Positions 40,487 through 48,968 of a DNA stretch of 58,224 nucleotides are shown here, piece after piece; position 1 is the stretch's first letter; each line of letters starts with the position of its first letter. The translations under genes were made by a program, and so were the position numbers. Source of the stretch: Acrasis kona (lineage: Eukaryota; Heterolobosea; Eutetramitea; Acrasida; Acrasidae); assembly GCA_026419775.2 (NCBI GenBank), contig JAOPGA020000529.1:1-58224 (forward strand), read 5' to 3'. A model generated the notes under the pieces. It ran no database searches. It worked only from the letters and a program-made list of their open reading frames with translations, and was not told the DNA's origin.

Positions 40487-41992
40487 ATGTTGAGGACACA
40501 GACCACAACCGATGTGTTTTACATCATTTTACAGTTTGTGCGTAATAACAATCATCTTATAAACATTCTGTCATCTCTTAGATTTGTGTGCAAAAGAATG
40601 AAAACAGTGCTGTACTACTACCTGCAGTACATGTCATTGCATGAACGGAGCAAGTTTGTACATTTTTTAAAGTGTGATAAAGCTGTGGGTTTGATTTTAG
40701 ATATTCTTGATATTGAGAAAAGTAATCAGACTGACTGCTTTTTTCTTGTTGTAACACCGTTCCGATATGAGGGATTGTTTTCAAGGTGTATTAGTGGCAG
40801 ACATCAAATTTTTGTCATGATTGACATTGACATTGAAAGGATGCACTCCAATAATGTTGCGATGATGTGTGCTGATGCGATTGACTCAAAAGAGAAATTT
40901 TGCAGACATTCATTCACAACTACCTATAATGGTCATTCTGAGGATGCCTTCTACAATTCTGATGATGATCACCCTTTGTTAGGAATTGTAAATGATTACA
41001 AGAAAGATGTCCATCCTTATATGATGGATGCAGTATGTCAGCTAGTGAAATTTAATAAAGAAAATAAACAAAACCTGGCGACTGGCATAATTTTGGCTAA
41101 AGGTGTCATAATTACACCTAAACATTTTGTCAATAATAGAAAGAGTAGATACTTTTTAAAAGGATATAAGACATCACCCAACCTAGTTAGAGACGTACCA
41201 TTTCCCCAGTTGAATATGAGAACCAAGGTCAAGGTTTTAAATAGGAATAAAGTCAAACAGTGGGAAGTTTCGAGTATCGGACCATTGGTGCCTACTGGAT
41301 CAAGGTACAAAATAACTGACACCAACGCGTCAGTAAACACAAGCTTAACAAGCCAGTTCAACATTGGTTGGATGGAGTTTGAGCCTGAAGATAACAATCC
41401 ATACTACCCAGAGGTAGAGCAGTACTTGGTACCTTCCGACATTCAGGTCCAAGATGGGGACTTTTTGATGCTAGTCGGATACCCTGCAAATGTTACCGAA
41501 AAAACTTTGGCTGAGCGACACAAGGGATTTGGTACAGTGCCAAGCAAAGCTGAACTTCAAACCATTTTTAAATTTGGAGAAAAAAACATCAGCTTTGGGT
41601 ATGCAACTGCCTGTAATAACAACATCATTACTGGCCATTTGGATTCTCACCCTGGTATGAGTGGGGGCATGACTCTACTTTTAAAGCATGGGCAGGCTCA
41701 TTTTGTTGGTATGTGCTGTGGTGCTCCAGCAACTGGAACCATATCAAGGGATTTTGGTTGCACAATCATGTCTGTACACCATCCAGCATTTTGCGCAGTA
41801 TATGCTACAGCGGTATTACCGAGAATCAAAAATGGATCAAAGTGGATGGAAAGAGTACTACCATACTTGAAGGCCCATGAGAACCTTCTTGCAAAGTTTG
41901 ACGTGACAGTATCTCAATATAAAACAACAGGGTTAAATAAAACGAGATTTTTTTGTAAAAACAGGGGAGATACAATCTCAACAACACACTGA
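40487..41992 (+). CDS. F-box-like N-terminus joined to trypsin-like protease domain, 501 aa
   Basis: Intronless. The first ~55 residues (VFYIILQFVRNNNHLINILSSLRFVCKRMKTV) resemble an F-box helix set. From about residue 195 a PA-clan (chymotrypsin-fold) domain appears: ATGIILAKGVIITPKHFV (His in the catalytic His position), FNIGWMEFE where the Asp strand (DIALL-like) is expected but Asn replaces Asp, and HPGMSGGM with the nucleophile Ser near 392. The loss of Asp may reduce or abolish activity. No signal peptide, consistent with an intracellular protein. A TATATAA lies directly before the ATG. It sits in the small-gene cluster and is its longest intact frame. Confidence 0.7.
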   Translation: MLRTQTTTDVFYIILQFVRNNNHLINILSSLRFVCKRMKTVLYYYLQYMSLHERSKFVHFLKCDKAVGLILDILDIEKSNQTDCFFLVVTPFRYEGLFSRCISGRHQIFVMIDIDIERMHSNNVAMMCADAIDSKEKFCRHSFTTTYNGHSEDAFYNSDDDHPLLGIVNDYKKDVHPYMMDAVCQLVKFNKENKQNLATGIILAKGVIITPKHFVNNRKSRYFLKGYKTSPNLVRDVPFPQLNMRTKVKVLNRNKVKQWEVSSIGPLVPTGSRYKITDTNASVNTSLTSQFNIGWMEFEPEDNNPYYPEVEQYLVPSDIQVQDGDFLMLVGYPANVTEKTLAERHKGFGTVPSKAELQTIFKFGEKNISFGYATACNNNIITGHLDSHPGMSGGMTLLLKHGQAHFVGMCCGAPATGTISRDFGCTIMSVHHPAFCAVYATAVLPRIKNGSKWMERVLPYLKAHENLLAKFDVTVSQYKTTGLNKTRFFCKNRGDTISTTH

Positions 41993-42077
41993 AGGTAGGC
42001 AGAGAGGAAATGAGTTAGTGACTGGTAATAAATTTTTTATTCTGTTGAACAAGTTTGCATGTGTCTTTTAATAAGTT

Positions 42078-42561
42078 ATGACTCTGTCTAAAGCTGGAAT
42101 TTCAACCTATAAAATTTGGCAAATTAGTTTGGAACAAGAAAACCAAATCATTGAACCTCCGGGTACCTACACTACCATACCACTGCCTCTCATTGTTAAA
42201 AAATTTAACGGTAAGCGTAGAAAAGATATCTACGTCACATATTGAAAGATTTATTTTGAGAACTCATTTATCTTTATTAAGAAGACTATTTTTATTTTCG
42301 CCTGGACGATTCAGTCGAACACATTCGCCTGGGACACCTCCCATATCCATCGACTCCTCCGAGGAACCCGACTCGCCCATCCTGTCGGACTACTCAAGCT
42401 CCAAATCAACATCATCACTCAAAACCTCTCCAAGCCAAAAAGCACAAACTCCAAACCGCCCAACTCCCTCCACCTCCCCACACCCAAAAACACCAACCAA
42501 CACATCCCCATCACTTAAAAGACTCCGCACACCCACTGTGGGGATCTTTCTAAAATATTGA
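42078..42561 (+). CDS. Two-exon protein with Ser/Pro-rich tail, frame uncertain
   Basis: Exon 42078-42210 encodes MTLSKAGISTYKIWQISL...VKKFN, followed by a 71-nt GTAAGC...TTAAG intron. The next exon opens as EDYFYFRLDDSVEHIRL, but the natural-looking continuation (GTPPISIDSSEEPDSPI..., a Ser/Pro/Thr-rich disordered tail) lies in another frame from about 42330 to the stop at 42559. One base missing near a GGG run would explain it. The Ser/Pro-rich part resembles phosphorylated linkers with many SP/TP sites. Whether this is a decayed gene or an assembly indel is open. Confidence 0.45.
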
Positions 42562-42700
42562 GATGACCAAAACAATGGTAATTTTGATATAAATAACAAG
42601 TTTTAAGAGGTTTCAAGTGTTTCAAGTGTTTTATTCTAACAATACGTTTTTCATCTGTTCTGTTTATAACGAGTGTTACCCTTAAAATGATCAGGATGTT

Positions 42701-43021
42701 TTAATCGTAAAAGTTACGAAGTTGATCTCGAAATTCGTTGATAATTCCACCAACAGTTTGCCACACCTCGTTGTGTTCAACTCTAGCCCTCTCCAGATCT
42801 TTTGTGTGCGCTCTATAAACGTGAGAGCAGATGTTAAACCGCTTGAATTCTCTATTTACATTCTCAATCACACCTTCTAACATGTGTTAGAACGAGCATT
42901 TGAGGACCTCTTCATCACAAAATGGGCAAGTTTTTTTACCTGCTGCGTTGGCGATGCACTCATCCATCTTTTTCTTCAGATCTTTGATTGGAGTCTCGGA
43001 AGTTGTGCTAGTTTCAGTCAT
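42701..43021 (-). pseudogene. CPFC-family paralogue with in-frame stop
   Basis: From the ATG at 43021 the frame reads MTETSTTSETPIKDLKKK...KKTCPFCDEEVLKCSF, then TAA (42887-42889). After one codon it continues in the same frame as MLEGVIENVNREFKRFN...QLRNFYD to 42701. The second half matches the end of the 36981-37833 protein and the CPFC finger matches its start, so this is one gene interrupted by a stop placed within the finger. Compared with that paralogue the middle (~130 residues) is missing. It is a pseudogene, a stop-readthrough case, or two tiny proteins. Confidence 0.55.
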
Positions 43022-43157
43022 AACAGTGGTTTTTTTAGTTCTCTCCGCTTTTTTGAATCGACACTCTTTTTAACAGAAACAATCAAACCAAAGAAAACTC
43101 TTTGATCATGCTACTAAAAAAGTCCGTTCAAAAATCAAGTGAAAAGATGAGAGTTTT

Positions 43158-43514
43158 TTGACTGAAATGAAGTTTTTATTCGAAATAGGCGTAAAATTTC
43201 ATGCAAAAAGAAAGATCCCCACTGTCAAGGCCCAAAGCATCAAAGACGAATCAGACGCCAGCAGCCGTTCCACTAACTCCTCCTTCGGAAAAAGAAGGAG
43301 AAAAAAGAGACAGAGAAAAAATAAAGGCAGCAAGAAGATCATAAATCATATATCCCCGCCTCAACTAACAGTTAAACAGTACTTCCAACTCGTATCTGAA
43401 AGAATAGATGAAATAGAAGACCACGTTAGAGGAATGATTGCGTTGATGAAACGCGTGATCTACAAGTTCGAATCGGAGGAGCCTCTGCCTAGTGCGGTCC
43501 TATACCAGCCATAA
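43158..43514 (+). CDS. Small basic coiled-coil protein, about 118 aa
   Basis: Open frame, probably starting at MTEMKFLFE or the next Met. It has a strongly basic middle (KRRRKKRQRKNKGSKK, a clear nuclear-type signal) and a C-terminal helix (LTVKQYFQLVSERIDEIED). The basic-patch-plus-helix plan resembles its cluster neighbours. No family recognised. A possible AATAAA lies over 100 nt past the stop. Confidence 0.5.
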   Translation: MTEMKFLFEIGVKFHAKRKIPTVKAQSIKDESDASSRSTNSSFGKRRRKKRQRKNKGSKKIINHISPPQLTVKQYFQLVSERIDEIEDHVRGMIALMKRVIYKFESEEPLPSAVLYQP

Positions 43515-43902
43515 AGCTCCCTTCAAAATGTAGTCACTATCTCCTGGTTTGTTTCCGACTGCCAGAGACTGCAAGGAGAAGGGGTGAACGGGTCATGCAT
43601 ATCCCCGATGAAGACAAGAGTTACTAGTGACTTATCACCAAAGTTTAATAAAGTATACCGTTTTATTTTATTTTGTTTATAATTGATCATAAAAAGTTAA
43701 CAAGTCTCTCGATTTGACGTTAAAGACGAGATCTTTCTAACTGTGTGATGTTGAAAGTGTAAGAGGGTTTCTACCAATAGATTTTGGTTTCCCTACGTCC
43801 TGTGTTGATTATGTTTAGAGTCACCGAATTTTGTCTTGCCCCTTTCGTCCCAGGATTGTAATTATAATAGAGAACAACATCAAGTGAACACCAGCATGTT
43901 GA

Positions 43903-44191
43903 GATAGCAGTGGGACAAATGCTCTAGAGGATCTTTTTGAATCCCCTTGTTCGGTATCGCATGTACTTTTCTCTCCAATATCAGATTCTCCTTTAACCCA
44001 GCCGAAAAAGAAAAAGAGGGGATAATGGCACAACTCCAGCTAGAACAGAAATCACCAGCGAGTCTAGAATGATGCGGATGATTTCTAACGATCCATCTTT
44101 AATGGAGGGTTCCAGAAGAAGCAGACGCATATCAAATTATGGTTCGTTTGTGAGGAACAGGACACAGCAGGGTAAAAAAATTTTCCGTTAA
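43903..44191 (+). pseudogene. Relic of a basic nuclear-type protein
   Basis: Two coding-like stretches in different frames overlap at an A-rich run: DSSGTNALEDLFESPC...QPKKKKRG (43903-44025), and SRKRKRGDNGTTPARTE...RRSRRISNYGSF (to 44191). Neither has a good start. The frame change at the A/G homopolymer suggests an old indel or a sequencing slip in a real gene. Confidence 0.35.
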
Positions 44192-44224
44192 TTTCTAAAT
44201 AATCTGAGAACCGTGACATACGAA

Positions 44225-44305
44225 GCATTGATGGTTTAGTGGTAGAATTGGACATTGCCATCGTCTAGATAGTGGTTTGATTTATCAGAAATTCCCGTCA
44301 ATGCA
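44225..44305 (+). tRNA. tRNA-Gly (GCC)-like, T arm disrupted
   Basis: Acceptor GCATTGA/TCAATGC pairs fully, the D arm (GTTTAGTGGTAGAAT) matches eukaryotic tRNA-Gly, and the anticodon loop TTGCCAT carries GCC with four of five stem pairs. The T arm does not fold: about 10 extra nt lie in or beside the T loop (TTTGATTTATCAGAAATTCCC) and the 5' stem strand does not match. It is 81 nt long instead of about 71. Possibly a pseudogene, or, given the inserts in the other two tRNAs here, an insert-bearing gene. Confidence 0.5.
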
Positions 44306-44488
44306 AATTTCTTGAATAAATGCATACTATAAACCTCGCTAAAAAGAACAGGTTGGTTGCAACGTAACAGTTTGAATTATAAACATGAAAAGATGGACCC
44401 ATACAAATTTCATCGTGTCTTTAGACCAGGTCAACCCTGATTCTGTTTTACAACAGTATTGCACCTGTCGAACTCAACATCCTGGAAG

Positions 44489-45217
44489 ATGTCAGATAAA
44501 TCACGAGATCGGTCAAACAAAAAGCGCGCCAGAGATACAGAAAAAGTTCCGACACCGAAGAGAAAACCAGTTGCGAAACAACATCCCAGTACACCTAAGA
44601 CGAGGAAGACTTATCAACCAAGTGGCTACAACGACAAAATCAAAATTGTGACCCCTACCACAATACCTATTATTTAATTAATGTCGTTATATCAGGAACA
44701 AACACATCGATAAAGAATTCCATCGTCGACAGCAAAGTGAAACCGTATGATGAGGTTTTGAGGTTTTCTACGATTGAGGACGTGGTCGAGATTTGTAACA
44801 CTTACCTGAATCTTGATACACAAAACGAAATCGTTCTTAAGGCATACTGCGCAATTTGTGTGGCCCGTTCCGTACATTTTCAAAAACTGTAAATGCCACT
44901 GTATCAGAAGAATAGACGATACAAGAGATCTCTTTACGATGAAATCGTTGAGAGACGCTGTTACCGTTTCCTTTAAAAATGACGTTAGTTATAAGATGGA
45001 ACAAGAGGAAACCAGATCGTACACTAACGATATGATGGTTTGTTCGCTATATTTCACGACAGCGACGATGACCTTGATGATGACGGTCACATTGCAATCC
45101 AATCACCATCGCCAATCCATCTTCAATCCTCAATCAATAGCGCAGGAAGCAACACAACCGTCATCAACAATTGTTTTGAATCCGTCGCTAATGAATTTTT
45201 CGTTTTGTTATGAATAG
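44489..45217 (+). CDS. Basic nuclear-type protein, multi-exon model uncertain
   Basis: Starts MSDKSRDRSNKKRARDTEK, with a basic Ser/Pro/Thr region. Inferred introns: about 44626-44696 (GTGGCT...TATCAG), then the exon TNTSIKNSIVDSKVKPYDEV...HFQK, and about 44890-44926 (GTAAAT...ACAAG), then LDLFTMKSLRDAVTVSFKN. Further on, the best coding (DSDDDLDDDGHIAIQ...) is in another frame, ending in a stop that overlaps the next ATG. No intron explains this last change. The composition suggests a DNA- or chromatin-associated protein; no family recognised. Probably interrupted. Confidence 0.35.
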
Positions 45218-45780
45218 CTTGGCAAATAAAATTTCAAAAGACAATAATAAACCGGCAATTCCAAAACCATCAGTACCTGTGTTTTTCGACATTCTGAATC
45301 AAAGTACTTAGGCGAGGATTTGAGCAAAGAAAGTTACTTGTCGACAATAATGATGCCAATAGGATTTCAGATCTTGTTTGATCAAGATTTGTATGTATGA
45401 ACAAGAAGGTTGTATTTTTGTCTGGCGAGAGACATGAGGACATTGATTTGGTTGTTCCTGGAGCGTGCAGTTTAAAAAAGTTAAACGCTGAATTATTTGT
45501 CCATACAACGGATCAGCCTCTGGCGATGGAAATAGCCACCAGGTGCATCGAAGCTTCTGAAATCAAAATATCTGGATTGAATGCAAGTTACTGGGTGAAG
45601 AAATTCAAAAGCGGTACAAGTCACAAAGAACTAGTTGAGCATATCATCATGGCCTCCCTATGTAGAAAAATGTCATTCGAAGAGTATGGGCCAGTCGATG
45701 TTTATAAAGAAGAAGGCTCGAATCTTATAAAAGTGGTAGGAAATAAAGTGCCTTATTGGCAGTTGAAAGAAGAGTTATAA
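45210..45780 (+). CDS. Unknown protein of about 185 aa, frame interrupted twice
   Basis: Coding begins MNSLANKISKDNNKPAIPK, changes frame near 45307 (YLGEDLSKESYLSTI...), and again near 45397, then runs without break through NKKVVFLSGERHEDIDLV...YWQLKEEL to 45780. Each change equals one missing base (or the removal of an 8- and an 11-nt GT...AG stretch, both far shorter than other introns here). The long last part is well structured, with no signal peptide or TM. No family recognised. It follows the previous gene with an ATGA overlap. Confidence 0.45.
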
Positions 45781-46098
45781 GGAACAAACACGTTTAGCTC
45801 ATGAATAAGCAAACGCCTATTCTTGTGCAAGTAAAATGAAAAAGACTTTCAATGAGACATTTAAGCGACGCACCATCTTGTACTTGTTTAGGGTGGGTTA
45901 TCGGATCCGGACCTTTCCACCGCACAAATTACTACAGTAATACGGTATTAAGCGAGAAAATTAATTCCCTATTCCCCATTGCGGCGATTATTAAGATAAT
46001 GTTCTAAAATAAATATATAAATAACGCTATTGGTTAATTTTAAAAATCCTTTTATTAAAACCACAGTGTAAAATTTTAAACAACAACAACAACACAAC

Positions 46099-46437
46099 AT
46101 GTTCTCACAATCTAACAAGACAGTAATCGTGTGCTTAGTACTTATGGTAGTTTATACAGTGATATCTTTCACTCACACAAAACCATTGCCGAGGTATTGC
46201 AACGTTTGCACAGACATACAAACCAAACAAACCCAGCAAGAGGAAGAAATAATTAGAAACCAACACCACTTGGAGCAGAGTATCAGAGACATCCGCGTTC
46301 TGATAAAAACAATTTCACAAGATAATGCAACAGAATCCTCAGATATAGCACACATGTTCGAGGACTATATCGAGACCTTGACATATCAATCCATAAATAA
46401 CATTGGAAGCAGATCGTTAATAGATGCTTCAATGTAA
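46099..46437 (+). CDS. Small signal-anchored coiled-coil protein, 112 aa
   Basis: Intronless, with a TATAAAT 77 nt upstream and AATAAA about 35 nt downstream. The N-terminus has a hydrophobic helix (VIVCLVLMVVYTVISF) acting as signal peptide or anchor, then CNVC, then a heptad-like region (QTQQEEEIIRNQHHLEQSIRD). It should be secreted or anchored facing the lumen. No family recognised. Confidence 0.65.
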   Translation: MFSQSNKTVIVCLVLMVVYTVISFTHTKPLPRYCNVCTDIQTKQTQQEEEIIRNQHHLEQSIRDIRVLIKTISQDNATESSDIAHMFEDYIETLTYQSINNIGSRSLIDASM

Positions 46438-46752
46438 ATACCGTGTTGACAATTTTGTATATGATGTATATAGAAATAAAACTTGTACAAACTTGATGTT
46501 AATCGACAGTGCTCAATAAATTATTAATGCAATGGTCCCAAATTAGATTATCTCGACTTTATTTATGTCCCTCTATTAATAGCTATCTGCTTCGCCTCAA
46601 CCCTGTCAATAAATCAGAAGAATAGATCTTATGGAATCTACAGCGTTAATATAAGCGTTGTTTGTTGCCTTCTTTTTGTGGATGGGTCTAAAAAAGATCG
46701 CATTTGGTTTTGATTAGATTATTTTTATTTAGTTACATTTAAGTTCCTCTCT

Positions 46753-47031
46753 TCATCTTCTATTCTCAAATCTCTTCTGGACCCGATACTTGGAGTTCAA
46801 ACACCCCGTTATTCTGCGTTCCTTTTCTAACGTAGAATTAGGTGACATGTATACAACTGCATTCCTTCTGGCTTTGAGATCTCTCTTCACCTCAAACTCC
46901 AGCGTTTGCTTATTGCCGTACTTTTTTTGAAAATGTTGGGTAAAATTTGACTTTTGTAGCGATGTATTGTTACCTAAGAATTGATAATCCGACTCTGATA
47001 AGAAATGTGTCCTTTGTGTGCCTAGAGCCAT
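46753..47031 (-). CDS. Small basic protein, 92 aa
   Basis: Intronless frame ending RVQKRFENRR, with AATAAA about 30 nt past the stop. Polar and basic throughout (NFTQHFQKKYGNKQTLE, KRDLKARRNAVVYM), no signal peptide or TM. The composition and poly(A) signal support a real gene. Function unknown. Confidence 0.55.
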   Translation of the reverse strand: MALGTQRTHFLSESDYQFLGNNTSLQKSNFTQHFQKKYGNKQTLEFEVKRDLKARRNAVVYMSPNSTLEKERRITGCLNSKYRVQKRFENRR

Positions 47032-47343
47032 TATAAATGTTAATTCTTTATGATGGAGAGGCGGAGATTGTTTTTATAGCTTGTGATTCGGATATGAGTC
47101 GAATTCTTGTGATGTTTAAATTAATCTCCCTACACTAAAAACAGTATCACCAAATCATATTTTTATTTAATTAAAAGACAAGGAGAGATTGACATAACGA
47201 GGATGCATTGTTGATGTAAACTATTGTAAATATTTTTCTGATCTTGTAAAAGGAAGAACAAATATAAACTGACAGTGTTGAACACAAGATATGATATCAA
47301 GATAAGTCTATTGTTGGTGTAAGGTGCATAGTCACAGTTGTCT

Positions 47344-48220
47344 TTATAACGTTTTTGGATCTTTTATTGCAAACAACATGTAATTAACATTGAGGTCGTT
47401 AACAAGAGTAAAGTTTTCAGTAAGAGGGTTATAAAAAACACCAGTGGCACGGTCTACGTTGACGTTCTTCTTATTTAAAAAAACTTGAATTTCACTAGGA
47501 GTCAAAAACTTTTTCCAATCATGCGTTCCCTGAGGTACTATTTTTAGAATGTATTCAGCCGCTGCTATTGCTAATGCGTACGATCTCAATGTTCTGTTTA
47601 TTGTTGACAGCATGATGCATCCACCTGGTTTTGTTAGGCTGCAAATTGAATTAATAAACATGGGTACGTCTGCAACGTGCTCTATTACCTCAAATGACAC
47701 AACCAAGTCAAAGAGGTCATCATTATTTGTCGCCTCGGCAGCTAACTGCTCTATATAATTTTTAAACATTATTTGTTAAAAGTAACTTACCTGCTGTACA
47801 GTGAAGGTAATTTAATCTATCATAATCTGGCGTGCTTTTGAGTGCAAGATCTTTGTGCTTGTTGGCAATTTCAATGTTGTTATAGGAAGCATCTAGTGCA
47901 GTAACGTTAGCACCGAGTCTGACTAGAGACTCGGCGACAAGTCCTCCACCACATCCAATGTCCAGAGCTTTGATGTTTTTGAATGGACGAAAGTCATCCT
48001 CCAAATTATAATGATTCATTACTGCGTTCCGTAGATAGTTAATGCGGAATGGGTTGATTTGATGGAGAGTTTTTAATGGTCCATCCGGATTCCACCACTC
48101 GTTAGCCCTCGCGTGAGCTGAGAATTTTGCTACTTCTGATTCATCAACTGTTGTATATCTTCTAAGACAGAATGGATGTGTTCTTCTAATTGTTTGGGAA
48201 AGCCTGTTCAACAACATTTG
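47344..48220 (-). CDS. COQ3: Ubiquinone biosynthesis O-methyltransferase COQ3
   Basis: Exons 47791-48220 and 47344-47750 join across a 40-nt GTAAGT...TATAG intron to give 278 residues. The start at 48220 gives a mitochondrial presequence (MLLNRLSQTIRRTHPFCLRR); another in-frame ATG lies 36 nt upstream. UbiG/COQ3 features: FSAHARANEWWNPDGPLKTLHQINPFR (split in substrate-entry helices), SAM motif I KALDIGCGGGLVAESL, DLVVSFEVIEHV, and GCIMLSTINRT...HDWKKFLTPSE. It catalyses both O-methylations of ubiquinone synthesis at the mitochondrial inner membrane. Confidence 0.95.
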
Positions 48221-48256
48221 AATTTTGTAATAAATTTTATCGTTACAATTCAACAT

Positions 48257-48832
48257 GAAATCTTCATGAACATTCTCCCGTGATGCGAGGGACCAAAGTC
48301 TTCATACATCTTAAATGTGGATATCTATATTTCTTGTCGCATAATCGTACATCAAAACCGCAATTGAACTAGAGACCAAAAATTTATGTAGACGATCGAT
48401 CATCAACTAACATTAATTGGTGACCATTAGCCCCAACGTACCCATTGGATTACTAAACTGAAAACCTAATCCCATCAACGTTACAAATGGTAGTGAATGT
48501 AACCCACATTGTCGACAGAGAAAATCGATTTCTAATCAAACCTTACATTTCTTATGTTTAAGATTGCCTACTTGAATTAATGTATACAATCACTAAGGAG
48601 TTTAAGAAGAGCTTTACATGAAAACTTTTATTCAATGCTCCACACATAAAGGATCCCTTTGATAATCTTATATCTGTGTGTTGCAAAAAAGCATAAGAGT
48701 GTACTTCTAATAAATATGAGGGCATACTAATAAACCGATAATGTAACACTTAGCGGATAGCACCAGATTCCATTTTATAGGTGAAACACCCCGTCGGGGT
48801 TTTCATACATCATGTTTTCCCCATGAATGTCC
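48257..48832. other. Intergenic, with a small GC hairpin
   Basis: AT-rich spacer between COQ3 and the Arg-rich protein. A compact hairpin (ACCCCGTCGGGGT at 48787-48799) is the only notable feature; otherwise no gene or RNA is seen. Confidence 0.5.
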
Positions 48833-48885
48833 TCAAACAGGGACAAAAGATGATAAATGATGATTTATGATGAGTTCCTGTTTGA
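48833..48885. promoter_or_regulatory. Inverted repeat upstream of Arg-rich gene
   Basis: Arms TCAAACAGGGAC (48833-48844) and GTTCCTGTTTGA (48874-48885) are near-perfect inverses, enclosing ATAAATGATGATTTAT, itself palindromic. The whole sits 33 nt before the TATAAAT box, so a protein-binding or cruciform regulatory element is possible. Confidence 0.5.
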
Positions 48886-48917
48886 CCATAAAAGTAAGTT
48901 CCTTATCCGCGATTGAG

Positions 48918-48924
48918 TATAAAT
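48918..48924 (+). promoter_or_regulatory. TATAAAT core promoter motif
   Basis: TATAAAT 45 nt before the ATG of the Arg-rich secreted protein; the short leader and the motif suggest strong expression. Confidence 0.55.
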
Positions 48925-48968
48925 TGGCACATAACCACCCATACTACTCATACATTCAATAAAAAAGC

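Noticed and set aside
43821-44033. 70-codon minus-strand frame
   Set aside because: Opposite to clearer plus-strand coding remnants; no start context or family.
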